Shown: positions 26,173 through 34,497 of the stretch, one piece after another
Layout of the letters: each line of letters begins with the position of its first letter
Position numbering within the stretch: position 1 is the first letter of the stretch
Assembly (NCBI GenBank): GCA_944381615.1
Contig: CALWLT010000023.1
Span: 124,001-188,000 of the forward strand
Reading direction: 5' to 3'
Origin: an uncultured Lachnospiraceae bacterium
Lineage (GTDB): Bacteria > Bacillota > Clostridia > Lachnospirales > Lachnospiraceae
DNA length: 64,000 bases
Position numbers and translations under genes: made by a program
The notes under the pieces: model-generated
Told to the model about the DNA's origin: nothing
Seen by the model: the letters and a program-made list of their open reading frames with translations, nothing else
The model's database searches: none

Positions 26173-27939
26173 TTACATGTGCTCCGGAGACTCCATGCCC
26201 AGCAGATCCATGCAGGTGTCCAGCACCCGCCTGGTCAGCGTGATCAGGCTGATTAACGCGGCCTGCCGGCCCTCGTCCTCCTCCGCCAGGATCTTGTTTT
26301 CCTGATAGAAATCGTTGAAAGCGTCCGACACCTCGGCCATATACTGGCAGATCCGGTGGGGCGCCGTCTCATAGAAGGCCGTCTCCACGACCTCGCCGAA
26401 CCGGCAGAGCGAAAGCTGCAGCTTCTTCTCCGTCCCGGTCGCCGCCGGACGGATGGGCGCCGTCTCCTCCCCACCCCGCAGATCGCGGTATTTCTCCAGG
26501 ATCGACTTGATGCGCACGATCATGTACTGGATATGCGGCCCCGTATTTCCCTCAAAAGAAATAAACCGATCCACGTCGAAGACGTAATCCTTCGTCGCCT
26601 GGTTGGACAGATCGCCGTATTTTAAAGCCGCCAGCCCGATGATGCGGGCCGTCTGCTCCATCTCCTCCTCCGGCACCTTCTGCTTCTCCCGGATCTTTTC
26701 GTAGACCGCCTCGTTGATGTCGCGGATCAGATGCTCCAGCCGCATCACGCCGCCGTCCCTCGTCTTGAAGGGGCCGCCGTCCTTTCCGTTCATCGTGCCG
26801 AAGCCCAGGAAAATCATCGGCGTCTCCTCCGCCACGATCCCGGACTTCTTGGCCACGCGGAACACCTGGATAAAATGCAGTTCCTGGCGCTTGTCCACCA
26901 CGTAAATATAGCGGTCGGGATGAAAATCCTGCTCGCGCTCGACGATGGTCGCCAGATCCGACGTCGCGTAGAGCGCCGCCCCGTCCGATTTGCGCACGAT
27001 GCAGGGCGGGTACTCTTTCGCGTCGCCCTCTTTGGCGATATCGACGACCAGAGCGCCCTCGCTCTCGTAAGCCAGCCCCTGATCCACCAGCCGCTGAATC
27101 AGTCCCGGAATATACGGATCCGCGTCGCTTTCTCCCTTCCAGAGATCAAAGCTCACGTTCAGATTCGCATAGTTTCTCTTCAAATCCTGCAGCGACACCG
27201 CCATGATGTGCTTCCAGATGGCCCGAAACGGCGCGTAGCCGTTCTGCAGCCGCAGCGTCGCCTGGTGCGCGCGCTCCCGGAAGGCCTCATCCGTTTTCGC
27301 CTTCGCGCTGGCCGCCGGATAGATCTCCTCCAGCTGCGAGATCGTAAACGGCGCTTCGGCGGGATACTCTCCCTCATACGACTCGTCGAAATACGGCAGA
27401 TCCGGCTGCCGGTCGCGCAGCTCCTCGATGATCAGCCCCATCTGCAGCCCCCAGTCCCCCAGGTGCACGTCGCCGATCACGTGATGGCCCATATAGCGGC
27501 CGATCCGCTTGATGCTCTCGCCGATCACGGCCGAGCGCAGATGCCCCACATGGAGCGGCTTCGCCACGTTGGCCCCGCCGTAATCCACGATGATCGTCTC
27601 TTTTTTCTCCGCTTCCTTCAACCCCAGCTTTTCCTCTGCGGCCATCTCCTGCAGATAGCGCGCCAGGAACTCCGGATTCAGGCTCACGTTGATGAAACCG
27701 GGCATAACCGCCTCGATGCGGGAAAACAGGGGGCTGTCCTTTGCCTCCTCCACCACCTCGCCCGCAATCTCGATCGGCTTTTTCCGATAGGCTCTGGCCG
27801 CCGCCATCGCCCCGTTGCACTGGTATTCGCAGAGATCCGGCCGGTTGGAAAGCGTCACGCGCACATAACCCGGATCGTATCCGCGCGCCGCAAACGCCGG
27901 CTCCAGCTCCTCTGCAATCAAATCCACAATTCTCTTCAT
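26173..27939 (-). CDS. argS: Arginyl-tRNA synthetase
   Basis: Class I synthetase that charges tRNA-Arg. The 588 residues include an N-terminal Add-1 domain, the HIGH signature as HVGHLRSAVIGE (~130), the catalytic domain with GDVHLGDWGLQMG, and a C-terminal DALR anticodon-binding domain (ALKYGDLS, HRICQYM). Full length. It follows the amidase gene by 38 bp and precedes the SNF2 gene in the same direction. Confidence 0.97.
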   Translation of the reverse strand: MKRIVDLIAEELEPAFAARGYDPGYVRVTLSNRPDLCEYQCNGAMAAARAYRKKPIEIAGEVVEEAKDSPLFSRIEAVMPGFINVSLNPEFLARYLQEMAAEEKLGLKEAEKKETIIVDYGGANVAKPLHVGHLRSAVIGESIKRIGRYMGHHVIGDVHLGDWGLQMGLIIEELRDRQPDLPYFDESYEGEYPAEAPFTISQLEEIYPAASAKAKTDEAFRERAHQATLRLQNGYAPFRAIWKHIMAVSLQDLKRNYANLNVSFDLWKGESDADPYIPGLIQRLVDQGLAYESEGALVVDIAKEGDAKEYPPCIVRKSDGAALYATSDLATIVEREQDFHPDRYIYVVDKRQELHFIQVFRVAKKSGIVAEETPMIFLGFGTMNGKDGGPFKTRDGGVMRLEHLIRDINEAVYEKIREKQKVPEEEMEQTARIIGLAALKYGDLSNQATKDYVFDVDRFISFEGNTGPHIQYMIVRIKSILEKYRDLRGGEETAPIRPAATGTEKKLQLSLCRFGEVVETAFYETAPHRICQYMAEVSDAFNDFYQENKILAEEDEGRQAALISLITLTRRVLDTCMDLLGMESPEHM

Positions 27940-27977
27940 CCTGTATTCTCCATTCTGTGCCCGCTTCGCAAAGAGGC

Positions 27978-28730
27978 TTACCGCGCGCGCTTTACGTCGC
28001 GCAGAAAGTCCTTCCAGGCATCCTCGTGTTCCACATAATATAAGGGGCAGGCCTTTCCCGTCACATCGTAGTGGCGGATGACCTCCTTCGTCCCCAGATC
28101 CAGCTCGTCGCAGAGCCAGGCCGTCAGCCGGACCAGCGAATCATACGTTTCCTGCGTAAACGCCCCGTCCGCCTCCGGATGGCAGCACTCGATCGAAACG
28201 GTATCGCCGTTGCGGTTGTTGGAGGCAAACGATTTCTCATCGATCGGGATGCACTGGATAATCTCCCCGTCGAGGCCGATGATGAAATGGCTGCTGACCG
28301 ACACGGTATTGCTGCCGCTCTGATTCTTCAGCCCCTCAAAATAATCGTGATTCTGCTGCGCCGTCGTCCCCGGATTCCCCACATAGTGGACGACGATCCC
28401 GTTGATGACTGCCAGCTTGCTGCCCGGCCGCGAATACGGATTGATCGTCAGAAACTGCTGATCGATCCACTCCGGCGCCTCAATCGCGCTCAGATCCACC
28501 GGCCGGCGGATCGTCGTTCCCCGCAGGAACCAGCCCGCGGCAAGTCCCAGCACAAACGCCGCCGCGCCGATCACGATGCGCGCAATCAGCCGCCGCCGGC
28601 GCAGAATCCGCCGCCGCCGCTCCTTTGCCCGATCTCCGGCCCGCTCTCTGGCGCGCTCCCGCTGCCAGTCCCCGGCGCGTTCGCCGTCCGTCCCGGCGCC
28701 GCGCCGCCCTGTTCTTCTTTCGTCTTCCAT
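27978..28730 (-). CDS. N-acetylmuramoyl-L-alanine amidase, membrane-anchored
   Basis: A peptidoglycan amidase_2/PGRP-type hydrolase of 250 residues. The first 45 residues are extremely Arg-rich (possibly a cytoplasmic tail), then one transmembrane segment (about 48-66). The catalytic domain shows IVVHYVGNPG, SSHFIIGLDGEIIQCIP, SIECCHPEADG and VIRHYDVTGKACP, with the zinc ligands of the fold (His, His) visible. It lies downstream of the efp terminator. Confidence 0.88.
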   Translation of the reverse strand: MEDERRTGRRGAGTDGERAGDWQRERARERAGDRAKERRRRILRRRRLIARIVIGAAAFVLGLAAGWFLRGTTIRRPVDLSAIEAPEWIDQQFLTINPYSRPGSKLAVINGIVVHYVGNPGTTAQQNHDYFEGLKNQSGSNTVSVSSHFIIGLDGEIIQCIPIDEKSFASNNRNGDTVSIECCHPEADGAFTQETYDSLVRLTAWLCDELDLGTKEVIRHYDVTGKACPLYYVEHEDAWKDFLRDVKRAR

Positions 28731-28769
28731 CTCTGCTGTCCCCGAACGCCCCGCACGGCTAATACAAAA

Positions 28770-28812
28770 GCCGCTGTAAAATTCCCCCGTCTCCTCCGGA
28801 TTTTACAGCGGC
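28770..28812 (-). terminator. Terminator of efp
   Basis: A 13-bp perfect stem (28770-28782 with 28800-28812) followed on the minus strand by CTTTTGT. Confidence 0.65.
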
Positions 28813-28843
28813 CCTGCTCTCTTCCCGATGCCTGAAACGGCCC

Positions 28844-29401
28844 TTATACTCTGGAAAGATACTCGCCCGTGCGCGTGTCAATCTTGATCTTGTCGCCCTG
28901 ATCGACAAACAGCGGAACATAAACCGTCGCGCCCGTCTCGACCACGGCCGGCTTCGTCGCGCCCGTCGCGGTGTCGCCCTTGAAGCCGGGCTCCGTATCG
29001 GTTACTTCCAGCTCTACGAATAACGGCGGCTCCACGGAAAATACCTTCCCGTTGTAGGAGCAGATCTTGCACATCTCGTTCTCCTTCACGAACTTGAGCG
29101 CATCGCCGATCGTCTCCGTATTCAGCGCGATCTGCTCATACGTATTCACATCCATGAAATTGTAGAGGTCGCCGTCCGAGTACAGATACTGCATGTCCAC
29201 CCGATCGATTCTGGCGGCCGGGAACTTCTCCGTCGGCCGGAACGTTCTCTCTACCACGCCGCCGCTCATCACGTTCTTGATCTTGGTGCGGACAAACGCC
29301 GCGCCTTTTCCGGGTTTTACATGCTGGAATTCCACGATCTGATACACGTTTCCGTCAATCTCCAGTGTAACGCCGTTTCTAAAATCGCCCGCTGATATCA
29401 T
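28844..29401 (-). CDS. efp: Elongation factor P
   Basis: Relieves ribosome stalling at polyproline. The 185 residues are full length and contain the KOW-like N-domain with the loop [14 protein letters not shown] (modifiable Lys32-type position), two OB domains and the C-terminal signature [17 protein letters not shown]. It has its own promoter and terminator. Confidence 0.97.
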   Translation of the reverse strand: MISAGDFRNGVTLEIDGNVYQIVEFQHVKPGKGAAFVRTKIKNVMSGGVVERTFRPTEKFPAARIDRVDMQYLYSDGDLYNFMDVNTYEQIALNTETIGDALKFVKENEMCKICSYNGKVFSVEPPLFVELEVTDTEPGFKGDTATGATKPAVVETGATVYVPLFVDQGDKIKIDTRTGEYLSRV

Positions 29402-29447
29402 AAATGATATTCCTCCTTGAACTTTCTCTAGTCTCTCTATCTTTTTT

Positions 29448-29476
29448 ATTCTATACTATAATATTCTCTTTTTCAA
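29448..29476 (-). promoter_or_regulatory. Sigma-A promoter of efp
   Basis: TTGAAA (29471-29476), a 17-bp spacer and TAGAAT (29448-29453) on the minus strand, directly after the aroE-aroK stop. Confidence 0.6.
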
Positions 29477-29484
29477 CTGTTTTT

Positions 29485-30921
29485 TCACGCCCCGGGCCTT
29501 CCTTCCGGCAGCCTGCCGATGCGGGCCGCCAGATCCCCGGCCGTCTCCTGATCGGCGTTCAGGACCAGGTGCGCCGCGTCCCGGTAGCAGCCGTCCCGCA
29601 GGGCCATCAGCGCCGTGACCGTCCCCCGCGGATCGTCCCCCTGCAGAAGCGGCCGCGTGGTGTCGCCCTCCAGGCGTTTTAAAACCGTCTCCGGCGATAT
29701 CTCCAGATAGATCACGAAGCCCAGCCGCTTTAACAGCTCCCGGTTTTCCCTGCGCACCGGCAGGCCGCCGCCCACCGCGATCACACGGCCCGGCTGATCC
29801 GGATGCTCCCCCTGCTCTCTGACCAGCCGTTTAAGAAGCTTCGTCTCCTCCTCCCGGAAGGCCTCTTCGCCCCGCAGCGCGAAGAAATCGGAGATCGGCA
29901 TCCCGGCCGCCTCCTCGATCAGCTGATCCGTATCGCAGAACTCCATCCCCGTCCGCCGCGCCAGCTCGCGCCCGACCGTCGTCTTCCCGGCCCCCATAAA
30001 CCCGATCAGGATCCGGTTCTTCCCCGCAGCCGTTTCGCCCGATCCCTTCTCCCGATCCGCGAGCGCCAGCTTTAACGAGATAAGCCCTCTCGCCTCCCGG
30101 ATGACGGCTTCGCTGACCCGGACGCCCGGATTCCACAGCTCAAAGGAAAGCACGCCCTGATACAGAAGCATGTTCAGGCCGTTGATCGCCCGGCCTCCGG
30201 CCGCCCTTACCATCTGCATAAAGCGGGTGTCCGACGGCGTATAGATACAGTCTACCGCCTCCCGGATCTTCGCATAAAAGGCGGGATCCGCAATGGGAAC
30301 CCGGTCTCCCGCGGGGTGCATCCCCACGCTCGTGCACTGGACGGCAAAGTACCCGTCCTCAGGAAGGCGTCCCGCCTCCTCCAGGCCGAACGCCTCAAAC
30401 AGGCGGCGCCCGGCCAGCTCATTTCCCCAGGCGGCCAGCTTCTCTGCCCGCTCCCGGCTGCGGTTGAGGATGCAGACCGACTGCGCCCCCTCCTGAATCA
30501 TCAGATAGGCCGCCGCCTTGGCCGCCCCGCCGGCGCCGACCAGGACGCAGGGACGGCCGGACACGGTAAAGCCCGCTTCCCGGATCGCGCGCAGAAGCCC
30601 CGGGGCATCCGTATTGCAGCCCCGGAATCCCCCGTCCACGCGCACCAGCGTATTGACCGCCCCAATCCGCTCTGCCGTCTCCTCCGTCTCTTTCAGATAG
30701 GCCATGACCGCCTGCTTGTGCGGGACCGTCACATTCAGGCCCCGGATATTCAGACTGTACGCGCCGCGCACCGCGGCCTCCAGATTCTCCGGCGCAACCC
30801 GAAACGGCACATACGCCAGATTGATTCCCGTCCGCTCTGCAAAAAGATTCTGCAGAAGCGGCGACATGCTGTGCTCGACCGGATCCGCCAGGATCCCGCA
30901 CACGCCCGTTTTCCCGTCCAT
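29485..30921 (-). CDS. aroE-aroK: Shikimate dehydrogenase-shikimate kinase fusion
   Basis: A bifunctional enzyme covering two consecutive shikimate-pathway steps. Residues ~1-285 are AroE: DPVEHSMSPLLQN, NVTVPHKQAV (catalytic Lys), NTDAPG and the Rossmann GAGGAAKAA. After a linker, residues ~305-475 are AroK: Walker A GFMGAGKTTVG, DTDQLIEE, and GGGLPVR. The start at 30921 follows GGAGAG; earlier in-frame TTG/ATG codons are possible. It is the last gene of the ylmC-nrdR-yqeG-aroEK group; the other aro genes are at 58083-61711. Confidence 0.93.
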   Translation of the reverse strand: MDGKTGVCGILADPVEHSMSPLLQNLFAERTGINLAYVPFRVAPENLEAAVRGAYSLNIRGLNVTVPHKQAVMAYLKETEETAERIGAVNTLVRVDGGFRGCNTDAPGLLRAIREAGFTVSGRPCVLVGAGGAAKAAAYLMIQEGAQSVCILNRSRERAEKLAAWGNELAGRRLFEAFGLEEAGRLPEDGYFAVQCTSVGMHPAGDRVPIADPAFYAKIREAVDCIYTPSDTRFMQMVRAAGGRAINGLNMLLYQGVLSFELWNPGVRVSEAVIREARGLISLKLALADREKGSGETAAGKNRILIGFMGAGKTTVGRELARRTGMEFCDTDQLIEEAAGMPISDFFALRGEEAFREEETKLLKRLVREQGEHPDQPGRVIAVGGGLPVRRENRELLKRLGFVIYLEISPETVLKRLEGDTTRPLLQGDDPRGTVTALMALRDGCYRDAAHLVLNADQETAGDLAARIGRLPEGRPGA

Positions 30922-30998
30922 CGCTCTCTCCATTCCGCCGCGCAATCCGCGGCCCTTTCTCTCGCCTATTTTCGCGGCCTTTCCCCGGCCCGCGGGCC

Positions 30999-31565
30999 CT
31001 ATTTTTTCCCGCCCCGGCAGATTCTCCGCTCCCGGCGGTTTTCCCCGCCCCGTCTCCCTGCTTCAGCCCGCCGGCTGTATCTGCGGTAAAGCCAGAGGAC
31101 CAGGCGCTCCGGGATCCGCTTTAACACGATCTGGATCTCCTCGCGCGGGCAGATCGGTTTTACAAGGATGCGCTCCATCCCCAGCCGGCCCGCGCCGTAA
31201 ATATCCGTAAAAATCTGATCGCCGATCAGCACGGTCGAGGACGTCTGCGTCCCCATCTTCTCCATCGCCTGCCGGTATCCTCTGCCCGCGGGCTTTCCCG
31301 CCCGACAGACGTACGCCGACTCCACGCGCCCGGCAAACGGCGCGACCCGCTCCTCGCGGTTGTTCGAGAGCAGGCACGTCCGGAACCCGGCCGCCCGCAG
31401 ATAGGAAAAGAGCGCTTCGGCCCGCCCGTCGTCCGGCGCCCCGTGCGGCGCCAGCGTATTGTCGATGTCAAAAATCAGGCCCCGGATTCCCCTCGCATAG
31501 AGCTCCTCATAGGGGATGTCCCACGCCGAATCCGCCAGCCGGGTAGGGAAAAGTGCCGGCCGCAT
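30999..31565 (-). CDS. YqeG-family HAD phosphatase
   Basis: A 188-residue HAD IIIA-type phosphatase. The catalytic motif DIDNTLAPHG is near residue 35; later motifs are LLSNNREERV, KPAGRGY (Lys) and LIGDQIFTDI. The C-terminal tail is very Arg-rich. The start codon overlaps the nrdR stop (GTGATG gives two possible starts). The neighbourhood with aroE is also known in Bacillus (yqeG-yqeH-aroE), which supports the call. Substrate unknown. Confidence 0.88.
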   Translation of the reverse strand: MRPALFPTRLADSAWDIPYEELYARGIRGLIFDIDNTLAPHGAPDDGRAEALFSYLRAAGFRTCLLSNNREERVAPFAGRVESAYVCRAGKPAGRGYRQAMEKMGTQTSSTVLIGDQIFTDIYGAGRLGMERILVKPICPREEIQIVLKRIPERLVLWLYRRYSRRAEAGRRGGENRRERRICRGGKK

Positions 31566-32047
31566 CACGCTTTCTCCCCTTTTTTCCCGTCCGGCCTGTT
31601 TTTCAGGATCTTTCCCAGCTCCTCCATAAAGGTATTGACATCCTTAAATTCCCGGTACACCGAGGCAAAGCGCACGTACGCCACCTCGTCCAGCTCCCGC
31701 AGCCGGTCCATGACCAGCTCGCCGATGACCGAGGTGGCAATCTCCTTCTCCTCCATGGCGAACAGCGTATTCTCCACCTCGTCGATCAGCGCGCCGATCT
31801 GCTGCGGCGACACCGGCCGCTTGTGGCAGGAATGCAGCACGCCCGCCTCGATCTTGGAACGGTCGTACATCTCCCGCGAATTATCCTTTTTGATGACCAT
31901 CAGCGGGATCGTCTCCAGTTTTTCGTACGTCGTAAACCGCTTCCCGCAGGTCTCGCACTGGCGGCGCCGTCTGATGGAACTGTTGTCGTCGGCCGGCCGC
32001 GAATCAATTACCTTGGTATCGGCCGCGCCGCAAAAGGGACACTTCAC
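31565..32047 (-). CDS. nrdR: Transcriptional repressor NrdR
   Basis: An ATP/dATP-sensing repressor of ribonucleotide reductase genes. From the GTG at 32047 (after AGGAGGAG) it has 160 residues, as expected: a zinc ribbon CPFCG...CETCGKRF, then an ATP-cone domain (IPLMVIKKDNSREMYDR). The long upstream reading frame overlaps ylmC and is rejected. No ribonucleotide reductase gene is in the window. Confidence 0.95.
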   Translation of the reverse strand: MKCPFCGAADTKVIDSRPADDNSSIRRRRQCETCGKRFTTYEKLETIPLMVIKKDNSREMYDRSKIEAGVLHSCHKRPVSPQQIGALIDEVENTLFAMEEKEIATSVIGELVMDRLRELDEVAYVRFASVYREFKDVNTFMEELGKILKNRPDGKKGEKA

Positions 32048-32102
32048 TTTTTTCTCCTCCTGTCTCCTGCCGCGGCCTCTGCCGCGCATTCCGCTCCCGG
32101 CT

Positions 32103-32357
32103 TCAGGAGCCCGCGTCCCCGCACGGCTCCTGATATTTAACCAGGATGATATCCTCCCCGATCTGGCAGATATCGCCAAAGGGGATTACATACTCCTTCT
32201 CGCGCCCGAGAAAGCCCCACAGGCAGCCCGGGCCGGGGACAATGATCGCCAGCATCCGCCCCGTGCAGATGTCAAAATCGACATCGCCCACAAAGCCCAG
32301 CCGCCGGCAGTCCGTCACATTGATCACTTCTTTCTGCTTAAGCTCACAGATGCGCAC
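32103..32357 (-). CDS. YlmC/YmxH-family PRC-barrel sporulation protein
   Basis: An 84-residue PRC-barrel protein. The GTG at 32357 follows GGAGGAT and gives the typical N-terminus MRICELKQKEVINVTDCRRLG. The family is spread through endospore formers and is linked to sporulation by expression and distribution; the molecular role is not known. First gene of the nrdR-yqeG-aroEK group. Confidence 0.88.
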   Translation of the reverse strand: MRICELKQKEVINVTDCRRLGFVGDVDFDICTGRMLAIIVPGPGCLWGFLGREKEYVIPFGDICQIGEDIILVKYQEPCGDAGS

Positions 32358-32435
32358 CGCCCATCCTCCGCCAGATCCTCTCACTGACAGTCTATGCAGT
32401 CCGCCGCGCCCTGCGCCTGTCCCGCCGCCCGAACG

Positions 32436-32555
32436 GGCGGCAAAATGCCGCGCCTGTCCACGGCTGTTCGCCCCGTCCGGCGGCAGATTGCCGCGCTTTC
32501 CACGGCTGTTTGCCCCATCCGGCGGCAGATTGCCGCGCCTGTCCGCGGCTCGCCG
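32436..32555. repeat. 42-bp tandem repeat, about 2.8 copies
   Basis: Units begin at 32436, 32478 and 32520 and share GGCGGCARATTGCCGCG and CACGGCTGTT blocks. It fills the space between the dipeptidase stop and ylmC. Each unit contains a short inverted repeat (CGGCA...TGCCG). Confidence 0.8.
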
Positions 32556-33962
32556 CTACGAGCAGAGATCCACGATCGCCTGCGCGTAAATGCGAGCCGT
32601 CAGAAGGAGCTCATCGATGCGCGCAAACTCATCCGTCCCGTGAATCCGGTTGTCCACGCCCGGCATGGCCGCGCCGAAGGCCACCCCGTTTTTCACGTGG
32701 TGGACGTAGGTTCCGCCCCCCGTATAGAGGCACTTCCCCGGTTTTCCCGTGCACGTCTCGTACGCCCGCAGGATCGTCCGGATAAACGCCGAATCGCCGT
32801 CCACAAAATGCGGCGGATTCAGCGGGTTCTCATCCGGCGTAAGCCCCGCCTCCCGCAGCCGCTTCTGCACCGGCAGGCGCAGGTTCTCCTCCGTCCCGCA
32901 CAGCGGATAGCGGATGTCAAACGATCCCTCCAGATGCGTCTCGTCCGCCTCCAGCAGGGAGAGAACGGCCGTCAGGCTGCCGGAGCGCTCCTCCGACATC
33001 GCCACGCCCAGCCCGCTCCCGTCCGTATCATCCCAGGGGAAACAGTCCGCGAGGCCCCGCAGGCAGCGAAGCAGCCCGCAGCCGGCGAGCGGCAGCGAAC
33101 ACAGAAGAAATACAAGCGCCGTCAGCGCATTTTTCCCCTGCGCGGGCGAGGAAGCGTGCGCCACCTCGCCGTGCGCCGTGATCTCCAGCCCCTCCTGCGT
33201 GGCCAGAATCTCAAACGAAACGCCCGTCTTCTCCTGCGCCAGAAGGCAGGCCTCCCGCGCCGTATCCTCGTCAAGCCCCTGGATCCGCGCCTTCGCCGTC
33301 CCCGGCACCACATTGATCTCCTCGCCGCCCGTCAGGGAGAGGATCCGCGGCAGATCGCCGCACGCCTCATACTCCGCCGAAAAATGGCCGCGCAAGCGTC
33401 CCTTCTCAATATTGACCACCGGAAATTCACTGTCCGGCGTCAGCGTCATCGGCGCCTCCGGCTCCTCGTCGTAGTAGTGCGCGATGTCCTCCCCGCCGCA
33501 CTCCTCATCCGTCCCCAGAATCAGGCGCACGTTTTTCGCAAGCGGGATCTCCAGATCCCGGATCGCCCGCATCGCGTAGAGGACCGCCACCGCCGGCCCC
33601 TTGTCGTCCGCCGTGCCGCGGCCGTAGATGACCCCGTTCTTTACCAGCGGCTCAAACGGCTCCGTGACCGTCCAGCCCTCCCCCGGCGGCACCACGTCGA
33701 GGTGCGCCAGGATATCCAGGCCCCGTTCCTTCTCATTCAGGTCGGCCGTTCCCACGAAATTATCGTGATTCTCGATCGAAAACCCGTATCGCTCCGCCAT
33801 CGCAAGCGCCTGCCCGAGCGCGCGCCACGGCCCCTCGCCGAACGGCTTTCCCTCCTGGTAGGCCGAACGGCAGCTGTCGATGCGGCAGAGCGTGCAGATA
33901 TCCTCTACCATCTCCTCGCGGTGCGCTTCCAGATACGCTTCTATCTTCTTTTTTACGTCCAT
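32556..33962 (-). CDS. M20 (Sapep/PepV-type) metal-dependent dipeptidase
   Basis: A cytoplasmic dinuclear-metal dipeptidase of 468 residues. Metal and catalytic motifs are HLDVVPPGEGW (~88), GRGTADDKGP (~113; bridging Asp) and GTDEECGGEDIAHY (~149; catalytic Glu). A lid domain insert follows and HHVKNGVAFGA near the C-terminus holds the last ligand. It starts 4 bp after the yqeY-like gene stop. The preferred dipeptide cannot be predicted. Confidence 0.92.
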   Translation of the reverse strand: MDVKKKIEAYLEAHREEMVEDICTLCRIDSCRSAYQEGKPFGEGPWRALGQALAMAERYGFSIENHDNFVGTADLNEKERGLDILAHLDVVPPGEGWTVTEPFEPLVKNGVIYGRGTADDKGPAVAVLYAMRAIRDLEIPLAKNVRLILGTDEECGGEDIAHYYDEEPEAPMTLTPDSEFPVVNIEKGRLRGHFSAEYEACGDLPRILSLTGGEEINVVPGTAKARIQGLDEDTAREACLLAQEKTGVSFEILATQEGLEITAHGEVAHASSPAQGKNALTALVFLLCSLPLAGCGLLRCLRGLADCFPWDDTDGSGLGVAMSEERSGSLTAVLSLLEADETHLEGSFDIRYPLCGTEENLRLPVQKRLREAGLTPDENPLNPPHFVDGDSAFIRTILRAYETCTGKPGKCLYTGGGTYVHHVKNGVAFGAAMPGVDNRIHGTDEFARIDELLLTARIYAQAIVDLCS

Positions 33963-33966
33963 CCCG

Positions 33967-34419
33967 TCACTCCCGCTTCATCCGCTCTGTCAGCGCCAGA
34001 TTGACCAGCTTCCCGTCCGCCTTGCCCTTTACCAGCGGCATCAGCACCTTCATGATCCGTCCCTTGTCAGCGGGCGCGGGATTTTCGATGCCCAGATCGC
34101 GAAGAACGCCCTCGATGACTTCCCGGATCTGCTCCTCGCTCATCTCCTCGGGCGCAAATTCCTGATATACCGCCAGCCGGGCCGCGGCCTCCGAGCGGAT
34201 GTCCTCCCGATCCGCCGGCGCCGATTCATACGTCTCCTTTGTCTGGCGGATCTCCTTTTTGACCACCGCGTCAGCCTCCTCCTCCGTGAGCGGCTCCCGC
34301 TTGTCGATCTCCGCGTTTTTCAGCGCGGAGAGAAGCATGGAAAGCGCATCCTTGCGCGTCTTATCCTTTGCCTTCATCGCCTCCATCATGGCGGCGCGCA
34401 CTACGTCCGTACGGCTCAT
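33967..34419 (-). CDS. GatB/YqeY domain protein
   Basis: A 150-residue helical protein of the YqeY family, related to the tRNA-binding tail of GatB. Seen: an N-terminal AMKAKDKTRKDALSMLLSALKNAEID and C-terminal DKGRIMKVLMPLVKGKADGKLVN. It may act in aminoacyl-tRNA metabolism; the function is unproven. AAAGGAG precedes the ATG. It is coupled to the dipeptidase gene. Confidence 0.92.
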   Translation of the reverse strand: MSRTDVVRAAMMEAMKAKDKTRKDALSMLLSALKNAEIDKREPLTEEEADAVVKKEIRQTKETYESAPADREDIRSEAAARLAVYQEFAPEEMSEEQIREVIEGVLRDLGIENPAPADKGRIMKVLMPLVKGKADGKLVNLALTERMKRE

Positions 34420-34497
34420 TCCGTCTGCTCCTTTCTTCGTCCTCTCAATCTTCTGTCCGGGGCCGGACGCCGCCGGCCCCGGATCGTTTTCCCTGCG

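Noticed and set aside
32048..32179. Longer NrdR N-terminus
   Set aside because: It would overlap ylmC and add an Arg/Gly-rich stretch; the GTG at 32047 has AGGAGGAG and gives the normal length.
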